Assembly: GCF_001897285.1 (NCBI RefSeq)
Contig: NZ_MKSM01000019.1
Coordinates: 1 to 42,313 of the forward strand
Direction of reading: 5' to 3'
DNA from: Nitrobacter sp. 62-23
GTDB lineage: Bacteria; Pseudomonadota; Alphaproteobacteria; Rhizobiales; Xanthobacteraceae
DNA: 42,313 nt
The notes beneath the pieces were generated by a model. That model made no database searches. It was not told where the DNA came from and saw only the letters and a list, made by a program, of their open reading frames with translations. Numbering within the stretch: the stretch's first letter is position 1; every line of letters begins with the position of its first letter. Below, piece by piece: positions 23,634 through 32,279 of this stretch. Made by a program: the position numbers and the translations under genes.

Positions 23634-24659
23634 TCAGCTCTTGATCTCGGAGGTCCAGGTTGTCTCGATCTGCTTGACGACCGACTCCGGCATCGGGATG
23701 TAGTCCAGTTCCTCGGCCATCTTGCCGCCCTTCTCGAACGACCACTTGAAGAACTTGATGGCCTCAGTGGAGGCCGCCTTGTCGGCCGGCTCCTTCTGCA
23801 TCAGGATGAACGTCGCCGCGGTGATCGGCCAGGAAGCCTCGCCCGGCTGATCGGTCAGGATCACGTAGTAGCCCGGCGCATGGGCCCAGTCGGCGTTGGC
23901 GGCCGCGGCCTGGAAAGAGGCGACGGTCGGCTGCACCGTCTTGCCGGCCTTGTTGATGAGTGCGGCGTAGGTCAGCTTGTTCTGCTTGGCGTAGGCATAT
24001 TCGACATAGCCGATCGAATTCCGCGTCTGGCCGACATTGCCGGAGACGCCCTCATTGCCCTTGGCGCCGACACCCGCCGGCCACTCGACAGCGGTGCCCT
24101 CGCCGACCTTGGATTTCCATTCGGCATTCACCTTGGACAGGTAGTTGGTGAAGTTGAACGAGGTGCCCGATCCGTCCGAGCGATGTACGACGGCGATCGC
24201 AGCCGAGGGCAGCTTGAGCTTCGGATTGAGCTTTGCGATCGCAGGGTCGTCCCACCTGGTGACCTTGCCGAGATAGATGTCGCCAAGCAATTCGCCCGAA
24301 AGCACAAGTTCACCCGGCCCCACGCCTTCGACATTCACGACGGGGACGATCGCGCCCATCACCATCGGCCACTGCAACAGGCCGTCCTTGTCGAGCTTGT
24401 CGGCTTTCAGCGGCGCATCGGTCGCGCCGAAGGTCACGGTCCTGGCGAGGATCTGCTTGATGCCGGCGCCCGACCCGATCGACTGGTAGTTCAGGCCGTT
24501 GCCGGTCTCTTTCTTGTAGGCATCGGCCCATTTCGAATAGACCGGAAACGGAAAGGTCGCGCCCGCGCCGGTGATGTCAGCCGCCCTCGCCGGAAGCGAA
24601 AAGGCAGACGCCGAGGCGGCAACGAGGCCGGCGGCGGCGATGGCCTTGAAGAAATTCAT
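23634..24659 (-). CDS. pstS: Phosphate-binding periplasmic protein PstS
   Basis: PstS captures phosphate in the periplasm for the Pst transporter. The 341-residue precursor has a signal peptide (MNFFKAIAAAGLVAASASAF, cleaved near ARAAD, residue 27). Binding motifs are ITGAGATFPFPVYSKWADAY, IGSGAGIKQI, FGATDAPL and HRSDGSGTSFNFTNYL. The ATG at 24659 follows GAGGGAGA. It is the first gene after the Pho box at 24746-24763. Confidence 0.98.
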   Translation of the reverse strand: MNFFKAIAAAGLVAASASAFSLPARAADITGAGATFPFPVYSKWADAYKKETGNGLNYQSIGSGAGIKQILARTVTFGATDAPLKADKLDKDGLLQWPMVMGAIVPVVNVEGVGPGELVLSGELLGDIYLGKVTRWDDPAIAKLNPKLKLPSAAIAVVHRSDGSGTSFNFTNYLSKVNAEWKSKVGEGTAVEWPAGVGAKGNEGVSGNVGQTRNSIGYVEYAYAKQNKLTYAALINKAGKTVQPTVASFQAAAANADWAHAPGYYVILTDQPGEASWPITAATFILMQKEPADKAASTEAIKFFKWSFEKGGKMAEELDYIPMPESVVKQIETTWTSEIKS

Positions 24660-24745
24660 GTGTGGTCTCCCTCGTATCGAGCGGAGCGCGAATGCGCTCA
24701 TGACGCCCGTTTAAGTGCGGTCGATGCTGCTTTTACGAAGGTTTG

Positions 24746-24763
24746 ACGACAGCCGGATGACAG
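24746..24763 (-). promoter_or_regulatory. Pho box upstream of pstS
   Basis: On the minus strand the sequence reads CTGTCAT-CCGG-CTGTCGT, two 7-base PhoB half sites with a 4-base spacer and one mismatch to the classic CTGTCAT-N4-CTGTCAT. It lies 87 bases before the pstS ATG, in the 130-base gap after phoR. This fixes the start of the inducible pstSCAB-phoU-phoB transcript. Confidence 0.85.
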
Positions 24764-24789
24764 CGGCAAGCCGTTGCAACCATTGGCCT

Positions 24790-26136
24790 TCAGGCGGGGG
24801 AGACCGCTGGCGCCAGTGGAAAACCCGCCGTGAAGGTCGCGCCCTGCCCGGGCTCGCTTTCAATCAGCAGGCGGCCGTGATGACGGCTCAGGATATGTTT
24901 CACCAGCGACAGGCCGAGGCCGGTGCCGCCCTGAGCGCGGCTGTCGCCGACGTCGACGCGATAGAAACGTTCGGTGAGGCGCGGCAAATGTTCGGGCGCA
25001 ATGCCGGGACCGAAGTCCCGCACCGCCACCCGGAATTCCGGGACGCCGTCGGGCGCCGCATCCATCATCGAGGACACCGTGACCCTGCCGCCGGACGCGC
25101 CGTATTTCAACGCGTTCTCGATCAGATTCTCGAACAGTCGCAGCAACTCCTCACGATCGCCGGCGATCATCACCGGCATGGCCGGCAATGCGACCTCGAT
25201 GTGAACCTGGCGCTCCACGGCCAGCGGCTCGAGCCCGTCGACGACCTGACGCACGATTGGAATGAGATCGACAAGCGTGTCCGGCCGCACATGCGCCGAC
25301 AGTTCGACCCGCGACAACGACAGCAGATCGTCGATCAGCCGCGCCATGCGCGTCGCCTGAGCGTGCATGATGCCAAGAAAGCGGTCGCGGGCGCCGGGGT
25401 CGTCGCGTGCCGGGCCCTGCAGCGTATCGATGAAGCCTGACAGCGCCGCCAGCGGCGTGCGCAACTCGTGGCTTGCATTGGCGACGAAGTCGGCGCGCAT
25501 TTCCTCGACCCGGCGCAGCGGCGTCTGATCGTGGAACGTCAGCAGAATGCAATGATCGATGCCGCCAAATGCGGTTGGCACCGGAACCGGCGTGATGATC
25601 AATTCCATCCAGCGATCGACCGGAACATGATTGAGATAGGTCGCCCGCCGCGTTTCCCGCGTTGCGATCGCCTCGCGCAACGCCGTGACGATCTCAGGCG
25701 AGCGCAGCGCGAATTGCGCAAGTTCGTTCTTGCGCAACGCCGGCACGAGTTGCGCCGCCGCGGCATTGAGATGGATAACACGGCCGGCCCGATCGAGTAG
25801 GACGTTGGGATCGGGCATGCCGGCAATGATGGCATACGCTGCCGCGGTCTCCACCGGATTGGCGCCGAGTTCGGTTTCGCGCGATGCGGCCGGATCGTGA
25901 ACCTGCCAGGGCACCAGCGCCGCGGCGGCGATGCAGACAAACGCGGCGATGGCGCGGGAGAGTTGCAGGCCGCCCAACACGGTGAGCGCGGCGAGCACGA
26001 GCCCTGCAACCAGCAGAATGACCGCCGACCGGCGCAGCCGATCCGGCCAGGATGCGGATTTCGCGACCGACACAGCCATCCTGGAAGCGGCTCCTTCCGC
26101 GGCCGCATGACTGCTGTCAGGCGCCCGAGTCGCCAT
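24790..26136 (-). CDS. phoR: Phosphate regulon sensor histidine kinase PhoR
   Basis: PhoR phosphorylates PhoB when phosphate is low. The 448-residue protein has two membrane helices (about 37-57 and 63-79), a PAS domain (about 95-205) and the HisKA site His223 in ASHELRTPLAALSG. The HATPase domain follows (LFENLIENALKYGASGG, VRDFGPGIAPEHLPRLTERF and GTGLGLSLVKHIL). The ATG at 26136 lies inside the end of the upstream gene (20-base overlap), suggesting translational coupling. An alternative ATG at 26079 follows GGAAGGAG at longer spacing. It is separated from pstS by the Pho box. Confidence 0.94.
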   Translation of the reverse strand: MATRAPDSSHAAAEGAASRMAVSVAKSASWPDRLRRSAVILLVAGLVLAALTVLGGLQLSRAIAAFVCIAAAALVPWQVHDPAASRETELGANPVETAAAYAIIAGMPDPNVLLDRAGRVIHLNAAAAQLVPALRKNELAQFALRSPEIVTALREAIATRETRRATYLNHVPVDRWMELIITPVPVPTAFGGIDHCILLTFHDQTPLRRVEEMRADFVANASHELRTPLAALSGFIDTLQGPARDDPGARDRFLGIMHAQATRMARLIDDLLSLSRVELSAHVRPDTLVDLIPIVRQVVDGLEPLAVERQVHIEVALPAMPVMIAGDREELLRLFENLIENALKYGASGGRVTVSSMMDAAPDGVPEFRVAVRDFGPGIAPEHLPRLTERFYRVDVGDSRAQGGTGLGLSLVKHILSRHHGRLLIESEPGQGATFTAGFPLAPAVSPA

Positions 26137-27172
26137 GCTCCCCCAGGCAGGATACCTTACCCGCAGGCTCGACGCTGGCCGCGGGTCGCGCATCATGCGC
26201 ACGTTTCATGCGCTTGCTCATGACGACTTCCCGAAACGTCAGCAGGATGATCGAAATAACGAAGGGCACGACATAGTAGAGCAGCCGGAACAACAGCATG
26301 CCTGCCAGCAGATCCTTCTTGTCCATCTGCCAGAGGCCGACCAGCATGGCGGCGTCGAACACGCCGAGCCCGCCGGGCGAATGGCTCGCGAAACCGAGCA
26401 GGGTCGCGGACACGAAAATCACCGCGACGAAGACAAAGCCGACATTGGGCTGATCGGGAACAAGCACATACATCGCAAGCGCGCAAAATCCCAGATCGAC
26501 GATTCCGATCAGGATCTGCAACAGAGTCAGCGGCCCGCCCGGCAGCACCACGGTCCACGATCCGCTGCCAACACGGCGCGGCCGGATTCCGACCCAGATC
26601 ACATACCCGATCAGGCCAAGAATAATCACGATCGCGATCAGCCGATTGAACCAGGCCGGGAGTTGATCGACGCTGGTCGCGGCCTCCGGGTGAACGGCGA
26701 TGCCGAGCCCGAGCACGGCCGCGTTGCCGAGCCAGAACGTGAGACCAGCCAGAAAGCAGACCTTTGCGACGTCGATCGCATTCAGCCCCCAGGCGGAATA
26801 GACGCGATAGCGCACTGCACCGCCGGTAAAGACGCTGGCGCCGACATTGTGGCCGACCGAATAGCTGGTGAAGGCCGCGAACGCCGTGATGCGGTAAGGA
26901 ATATGCGTCAAGCCGATCGCACGAACCGCAAACAGGTCGTAGAATGTCAATGTGAAATAGCCGGCGGCGACAAACAGGGCCGACAGCGCGATCGAGCGCG
27001 TCTCGGTCCGCCGGATGGCTTCCATGACCTCGTCGACATCGATATCCCTGAGGATATGGACCAGCACGTAAAACGCGACCGCGATGATCGTGACGCTGAT
27101 CGCAACACCGAGCTTGTGCAGGATTTGCTTCCGGCGCAGAATCGAGATCGCTCTGCGTATTGATCCTAGCAT
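26117..27172 (-). CDS. YbhN/UPF0104-type membrane protein (LPG synthase transmembrane domain family)
   Basis: This is a polytopic inner-membrane protein of 351 residues with about eight helices. It belongs to the family defined by the flippase-like transmembrane part of lysylphosphatidylglycerol synthase. Landmarks are TSYSVGHNVGASVFTGGAVRYRVY, KVCFLAGLTFWLGN, GFASHSPGGLGVFDAAML and LLFRLLYYVVPFVISIILLT. The C-terminal aminoacyl-transferase domain of MprF is absent, so it should not make lysyl-PG by itself; a lipid-transport role is possible. CGAGG precedes the ATG. Its stop codon lies within phoR, so the two genes form one unit. Confidence 0.88.
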   Translation of the reverse strand: MLGSIRRAISILRRKQILHKLGVAISVTIIAVAFYVLVHILRDIDVDEVMEAIRRTETRSIALSALFVAAGYFTLTFYDLFAVRAIGLTHIPYRITAFAAFTSYSVGHNVGASVFTGGAVRYRVYSAWGLNAIDVAKVCFLAGLTFWLGNAAVLGLGIAVHPEAATSVDQLPAWFNRLIAIVIILGLIGYVIWVGIRPRRVGSGSWTVVLPGGPLTLLQILIGIVDLGFCALAMYVLVPDQPNVGFVFVAVIFVSATLLGFASHSPGGLGVFDAAMLVGLWQMDKKDLLAGMLLFRLLYYVVPFVISIILLTFREVVMSKRMKRAHDARPAASVEPAGKVSCLGEHGDSGA

Positions 27173-27310
27173 CGAGACCTCGAATTGCAGTTCACGGCAA
27201 AACGTCCACCGCTCCGCATTTCATTCACGTGGACAACACCGTAGCGCGTATTGGTTCCCAGAGCCTGCTTCAATCGCGTTGAATCAGACTCGTCGCTTAT
27301 CTTTTTGTTC

Positions 27311-27359
27311 GAGCATGATCTTTTCCGAAAACCGGTTTCCACTTTTCGGGATCATGCTC
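27311..27359. repeat. Palindromic intergenic repeat (GAGCATGATC type)
   Basis: GAGCATGATC (27311-27320) and GATCATGCTC (27350-27359) form outer arms, with CCGAAAA and TTTTCGG as inner arms. This 49-base palindrome is a type I remember as common in Bradyrhizobium-related genomes. It sits in the 253-base gap upstream of the YbhN-like gene. Confidence 0.8.
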
Positions 27360-27394
27360 TAATGGAATTCCGTCAGCGTTAACAAAGCCTTTTA

Positions 27395-27428
27395 TTTCAA
27401 CAAATCAGAATATTGTTTCAACAAATCA
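27395..27428. repeat. 13-base direct repeat overlapping a stop codon
   Basis: TTTCAACAAATCA occurs at 27395-27407 and 27416-27428, a 21-base period in locally AT-rich DNA. The second copy includes the stop codon of the small membrane protein gene. Confidence 0.7.
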
Positions 27429-27740
27429 AGAGCGTCCCGGCGGTTCGCCGGAGGCCGCCTGGCGCGATACAACCATATCGCGCAACCACGAGCCTATAGC
27501 GCACCCCACAAGATAGGCCCCAAACATTGCCAAACCAAGGTCGAGCCAGTAGCCGAACCGGCCGGGAACCACATGCGTCACCGCCGCGACAACGAGCGCC
27601 GCGACAAATATGGACAGCACCTGCATGACCCGCTTCGTAACCCCCCGGCCGCGATGGACCACCGCGATCCAGCCCATGGCGAAGCCTAGCAGCAACGATC
27701 CAGCGAGCCAGCCCCAGTGAAACTCCGCCAAGTAGACCAT
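27426..27740 (-). CDS. Small membrane protein of unknown function
   Basis: This 104-residue protein has three hydrophobic helices (about 8-28, 38-58 and 65-87) separated by short basic loops, and a hydrophilic tail (VSRQAASGEPPGRS). No family is recognised. The ATG lies four bases after the stop codon of the BON/OmpA gene, with AAGGAC between them as ribosome site, so it is co-transcribed and probably works with that protein in the envelope. Confidence 0.8.
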   Translation of the reverse strand: MVYLAEFHWGWLAGSLLLGFAMGWIAVVHRGRGVTKRVMQVLSIFVAALVVAAVTHVVPGRFGYWLDLGLAMFGAYLVGCAIGSWLRDMVVSRQAASGEPPGRS

Positions 27741-27744
27741 GTCC

Positions 27745-29136
27745 TTACTGCCTCACAATGAAGTCGATGCGGCGATTCTTCGCCTTGCCCTCGTCAGTGT
27801 CGTTGGAGGCGATCGGCTGAGCACTGCCGTAACCCACCGGCTTGAATCGGTCCGCGGGCATTCCGGCCTTCACGAGGTAATCCACGACAGCCTGCGCGCG
27901 ACGCTCCGATAGCGTCTGGTTAAAGGAAGGATCGCCGTCGCTGTCGGTGTAGCCGACGATCTCGATCGTGGCCGTCGGACAGCGCAGCGCGGTTTCCGTC
28001 AGCCGATCCAGCAGGCCGATGGAATCCGGATCCAGCGTGGCCTGGCCAGTCTCGAACTGGATCGTGCGCTTGCCCAGCAGATCGGCGAACAATTGCTGAC
28101 AGACCGCCGGATCGACCGGAGCCGCCGCCGGTTTGACCGACACTTCCAGCTTCGCCTGCCAGCCACGCGGCAGGTCCTTGGGCAGATCGGCGCGGAGCTG
28201 CCTTGCCGCCGCATCATACAGCGCATCGCCGGAAAGCTCGACGTCCCGGTCGGAGACGACAAGTCTCCCCGTTGACAGCCGCGACAACGATCCGAGCGCT
28301 CGCGTGACGACGGCATCAAAACCGGCCGGCGCACCGAGACTGGCCTTGAGCTTGTCGACGACCTTCTCGCCGAACTTGCGACCGGCGGATGCGACGATCG
28401 CAGCATGAACGGCATTGTCGGGCACATATCCGGTCAATGTCAGCGTCGCGGCAACCGGATCCTTGTTGGCCTCGAAGATATATGGCGGAGCATGAATGTC
28501 GTTGGTGACCGAATATCCCTCCGGCAGGTTTTTCAGCGCCGCCGCGATCGCCTCGCGGCCGCCGAGTTCACGCGCCATGCCCGACAGGGTCACCGTCATG
28601 TCTGACATCGTGGCCTTGCCGGTCTTGAGCTTGCCGATTTCGCCGATCAGCAATGCGGCCGCCGTTTCGAAACGCGGCGGCGCGCCGCGCGACAAATTCA
28701 TGTGGTCGGCGATGTCGATGCCGGAAAATATCGCACGCGCGGCATCCAGCAGCTTATTCCTGACCACCGGCAACGGCGCATTGCCGCTGAGCGTCACCTT
28801 GCCGACATCGCGCTCGATGGTCCAGACGAACGGCCTCGCCTCGGCGACAAGCGCGGTATGATCGTTGACCAGCCGTACACCCGGCACCGCCTCGACCGAG
28901 GCCAATGCGCTGCTGCGCTCCTGCTCCGAAAACGCCTCGGCGGAGAACGTGATATCGCGGCCGGCGGCGCTGATCGTGGTCTTGTCGAGAACGCTGCCCT
29001 TGAGCGCGGCGTCGGCATGCGCGCTCAGATCGGCTTCCAGCGGACCTGTCGTGGTCCAGGCGGCCAACGCCCAAAGAATGACAAGGGGGATGACGCCCGG
29101 CCACCATTTGCTGCTCCACCTGAAGAGTCCGCGCAT
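27745..29136 (-). CDS. BON/OmpA-domain envelope protein
   Basis: This 463-residue protein has an N-terminal membrane helix (WWPGVIPLVILWALAAW, about 11-27) and a long periplasmic part with several BON-like repeats. These alternate phrases such as VTLSGNAPLPVVRNKLLDAA, VTLSGMARELGGREAI and LTLTGYVPDNAVHAAIV. The C-terminal OmpA domain (about 345-463) has FETGQATLDPDSIGLLDRL, EIVGYTDSDGDPSFNQTLSE, RRAQAVVDYL and NRRIDFIV, which bind peptidoglycan. The layout recalls mycobacterial ArfA. A single uncleaved helix would anchor it in the inner membrane while it grips the wall. The ATG at 29136 follows AGGA. Confidence 0.87.
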   Translation of the reverse strand: MRGLFRWSSKWWPGVIPLVILWALAAWTTTGPLEADLSAHADAALKGSVLDKTTISAAGRDITFSAEAFSEQERSSALASVEAVPGVRLVNDHTALVAEARPFVWTIERDVGKVTLSGNAPLPVVRNKLLDAARAIFSGIDIADHMNLSRGAPPRFETAAALLIGEIGKLKTGKATMSDMTVTLSGMARELGGREAIAAALKNLPEGYSVTNDIHAPPYIFEANKDPVAATLTLTGYVPDNAVHAAIVASAGRKFGEKVVDKLKASLGAPAGFDAVVTRALGSLSRLSTGRLVVSDRDVELSGDALYDAAARQLRADLPKDLPRGWQAKLEVSVKPAAAPVDPAVCQQLFADLLGKRTIQFETGQATLDPDSIGLLDRLTETALRCPTATIEIVGYTDSDGDPSFNQTLSERRAQAVVDYLVKAGMPADRFKPVGYGSAQPIASNDTDEGKAKNRRIDFIVRQ

Positions 29137-29406
29137 CCGATATCCTGTGTCGCGCAAAACCTGCCGCCGCGCCGGCGGACCGGATCGCGCAATCCCGGCC
29201 CAGCAACCCAAGCGCGCACCGGCGAGGCCGCCTGCCGATTCGGCCGGCGGCGTGCTGGAAATGAAGAGAAAACAAACCCTTGCCGGACTGTCAAACCGGA
29301 AATGGGGCGGGAGCCTCGTCGCCGCGGCCGGGAGGTTCGGATAACCGTTTCTTCAACCGTTTCCGACTAAAGATGTCATCAGCGACAAGGTCGGCCGGTT
29401 AACTCG

Positions 29407-30465
29407 ATGAAGCAACTCCGCAACGCCGTCATCCGCACCGGGCTTGAGGCGCTGTATTTCAGCGGCGCTCATCACCTGCTGCGACCAATGTTCGCGGGCA
29501 TCGGAACGATTTTCATGCTGCACCACGTGCGGCCGCGCCGAGACAATCCGTTCCAGCCCAATCGTCACCTGGAAGTGACCCCTGAATTCCTGCGCACGAC
29601 GCTCGCCCATGTCCGCTCGCGCGGAATCGATATCGTGACCGCCGACGAGATGCATCGTCGCTTGAGCGAACGCGACTTCTCGCGACGGTTCGCCTGCTTC
29701 AGCTTCGACGACGGCTATCGCGACAATCGCGACTTCGCGCTACCGGTGATGCGCGAATACGACGCGCCACTCACGGTCTATGTCGCGAGCGACTTCGCGG
29801 ACGGGGCGGGTCGTATCTGGTGGGTCACGCTCGAACGCATCATCGCGGTTGCCGATCGCATCGACAGCACGATCGGAAACACCTCCGTACATCTCGACAC
29901 CCGCACGGTCGAAGACAAGCAGGCTGCGTTCACTCAAATCCACGACCTCCTGCGCGGGCTTCCGGACGATCGCGACATCGCGCCCGCGATCAGCGAATTG
30001 TGCGCACGCCATGGCGTCGATGAGGCCGCTATCAGCCGGGAGTTGTGCCTGTCCTGGGACGAGCTGAAGCCGTTCGCCGCCGACCCGCTGGTTACGATCG
30101 GCGCGCACACCATCAGCCACTGCAACCTCGCGAAGCAAAGCGAGCAGCAGGCGCTTCATGAGATCGCAGCCAGCCGGGCGCGGATCGAAGCGGTCTTGCA
30201 GCGCCCCGTGGTCCACCTCGCCTATCCCTACGGCGACCGCGACGCTGCGGGGCCGCGCGAGTTCGCTCTTGCGAAAGCGGCGAGTTTCAAGACCGCCGTC
30301 ACCACGCGGCCGGGCATGATCTTTCCGGAAAATGCGGAGCATGCGACGGCGCTGCCGCGAATTTCCCTCAACGGAAATTATCAGACCGCGCGCGTCCTGC
30401 CGGTGCTGACATCGGGCGCCGCCACCGCCATGTGGAACGGCTTCCGCCGCGTCAACGCCACCTAA
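29407..30465 (+). CDS. Polysaccharide deacetylase (NodB homology domain)
   Basis: This is a carbohydrate esterase family 4 protein of 352 residues. The metal-binding site is FSFDDGYRDN (Asp101, Asp102) with His234 and His238 in AHTISH, and AYPYGDRDA provides a later conserved motif. There is no clear signal peptide, so the site of action is uncertain. The N-terminus (MFAGIGTIFMLHHVRPRRDN) resembles deacetylases found in polysaccharide-export loci, but no such locus is here. The ribosome site is weak. The substrate cannot be deduced. Confidence 0.9.
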   Translation: MKQLRNAVIRTGLEALYFSGAHHLLRPMFAGIGTIFMLHHVRPRRDNPFQPNRHLEVTPEFLRTTLAHVRSRGIDIVTADEMHRRLSERDFSRRFACFSFDDGYRDNRDFALPVMREYDAPLTVYVASDFADGAGRIWWVTLERIIAVADRIDSTIGNTSVHLDTRTVEDKQAAFTQIHDLLRGLPDDRDIAPAISELCARHGVDEAAISRELCLSWDELKPFAADPLVTIGAHTISHCNLAKQSEQQALHEIAASRARIEAVLQRPVVHLAYPYGDRDAAGPREFALAKAASFKTAVTTRPGMIFPENAEHATALPRISLNGNYQTARVLPVLTSGAATAMWNGFRRVNAT

Positions 30466-30524
30466 CGACACCACAGCAGACGCGCGGAGCCGCCCGCTGC
30501 ATGTCCCACCGCCGCATGTCGATG

Positions 30525-32279
30525 TCACGCCGCCGGGATGGCCTCGGAGCCGCTCCAGGGCCGCGCCGGCGAGGCGAGGCCGATCAGCCGCCCCTGGATG
30601 TAGTCGCAGCCCCAGTCACGCAGCATGACAGCGGATTGCTCATCCTGAACCCACTCTGCCACCGTCTTGATATCGAGCCGCCGCGCCAGATCGATCAGCG
30701 TCTGCACGAAAGCCCGATCGTCGGGAGAGCGCGCGATATTTTCCACAAACGCGCCGTCGACCTTGACGATGTCCACGCCGAGCTTGCGCAGGTTGCGGAA
30801 CGAGGTGTAGCCGGCGCCGAAATCGTCGATCGCGATCCGGCTGCCCAGGTTTTTCAACCGCGTGACGAATTCCCTGACGTCGTCGATATCCTGAATCGCC
30901 ACCGTTTCGGTGATCTCGACGATCAGGCGTTCGGCAACGCCGGGGTGGGCGCGCATCAAGGATTCGATCGCCGCCCACCAGTCGTCGTCCATCGTGGTTT
31001 CCGGCGAGATGTTGATGCTGAGCCGGACGCCGGGCGCTTCGGCGAGTTCGGCGATCACAAGCTCGAGCACGCGATGATCGACCAGGCGGATCAGGCCGAG
31101 CTTCTCGGCGACCGGCACCACATCCGGCGCGAGCAGAAACTGCCCGTCCTGCTGGCGCATCCGCACCAGGCATTCGTAGAACGCCGGTTCGCGCGTGCGC
31201 GCATCGACCACCGGCTCGAAGGCGGTGAGGATACGCCGCTCGTTCAGCGCGGTGACGATCTCGTCGGTGACCCGGATATTGGTCCGCCGCTGCGCGTCTC
31301 GCGCGACGTCCGGCCGCCACACCGCGAACGACCCGCTGCGGCGGCTTTTGGCAGCTTCGAGAACTTCCTGGGCGCGATTGATGGCTTCATCGGCTGTGCG
31401 CGCGTAACGCGGGGCAAGGATCGCGCCGATCGAGGCGGTGACCGAGACCGGACCGGACCGGGTCGGTACGATCTCGTCGCGAATGCCGGCCAGAAGCCGC
31501 TCCGCGGCGACATTCACCTCCTCGCTCGCGCAGTTCATCAGGATCAGCCCGAACTTGTTGCCGGAGAAACGGCCGAGCACGTCGCCGCCGCGCAGGCGCG
31601 CGCGAATACGCCTGGCAATGTCGCCGATCACCTCGTCTGCGACATCGAAGCCGAAGGCGTCGTTGATTCGCGCAAGGTGGTCGATTCCCAGCAGCAGGAA
31701 AGCGAACGACGACCGGTAGCGCACAGCTTCCTCGATCGCAGCCGCGAGCGCGGCGGTCAGATGCGTGCGGTTGAGTTCGCCGGTCAGGGCATCATTGCGT
31801 GACAACATGACAAGCTGCTCGTCGCGCGCGCGCCGCTCGTTCTCAAGCCGCACGATGCCTTCGACGCGCATCGCCTTGCCATCGGCGCCGGCGAACCAGC
31901 GACCGGATTCCTCGATCCAGAGCACCGGAGCCGAGGCGCTGGCGCGCACCCCGTATTCGATGCGGTAGACCACGCCCTCCCCCGGACGCCGCTCATGAGT
32001 CGCGGCCCGCAGGATGTCGGCCCGGATCGACCCCGAAGGCTCGATCAGCCGGGCCAGCCCGGCGCCGGTTGCGAACGAGGTCGGCTCGATGTCCTGGAAG
32101 ATCGATGCCGCCCCGTCGGTCCAGGTCATGACATCGCTGGCGACATCCCAGACGAAGGCCGCCCGACCGAGCGCGGCGAGAATGGATGAGACCTCGGGCC
32201 GGCCGGGCGGCCCGTCAGCAATCTGCGGCGTGCTTGCGCCAGACGAGGACTTGGCTGCCGGTGAGCTAGCGGACGTCAC
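30525..32279 (-). CDS. PAS-GGDEF-EAL protein, probable cyclic-di-GMP phosphodiesterase
   Basis: In this 584-residue signalling protein, a PAS-like segment (about 35-150) is followed by a GGDEF domain (about 155-320) whose active-site loop reads SGNKF instead of GGDEF, so diguanylate cyclase activity is unlikely. The EAL domain (about 335-575) keeps the catalytic acidic and metal residues: YECLVRM, INISPE, VEITETV, IDDFGAGYTSF, IVKVDG, TVAEWV and YIQGRLIG. Hydrolysis of cyclic-di-GMP, perhaps gated by the degenerate GGDEF domain, is the likely role. There are no membrane helices. The start is a GTG at 32279 with GAGG five bases upstream. Confidence 0.92.
   Translation of the reverse strand: MTSASSPAAKSSSGASTPQIADGPPGRPEVSSILAALGRAAFVWDVASDVMTWTDGAASIFQDIEPTSFATGAGLARLIEPSGSIRADILRAATHERRPGEGVVYRIEYGVRASASAPVLWIEESGRWFAGADGKAMRVEGIVRLENERRARDEQLVMLSRNDALTGELNRTHLTAALAAAIEEAVRYRSSFAFLLLGIDHLARINDAFGFDVADEVIGDIARRIRARLRGGDVLGRFSGNKFGLILMNCASEEVNVAAERLLAGIRDEIVPTRSGPVSVTASIGAILAPRYARTADEAINRAQEVLEAAKSRRSGSFAVWRPDVARDAQRRTNIRVTDEIVTALNERRILTAFEPVVDARTREPAFYECLVRMRQQDGQFLLAPDVVPVAEKLGLIRLVDHRVLELVIAELAEAPGVRLSINISPETTMDDDWWAAIESLMRAHPGVAERLIVEITETVAIQDIDDVREFVTRLKNLGSRIAIDDFGAGYTSFRNLRKLGVDIVKVDGAFVENIARSPDDRAFVQTLIDLARRLDIKTVAEWVQDEQSAVMLRDWGCDYIQGRLIGLASPARPWSGSEAIPAA

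Noticed and set aside
30432-31802. Plus-strand open frame of 456 codons opposite the GGDEF/EAL gene
   Set aside because: It is antisense to a protein with clear domains; composition is that of a GC-rich shadow.
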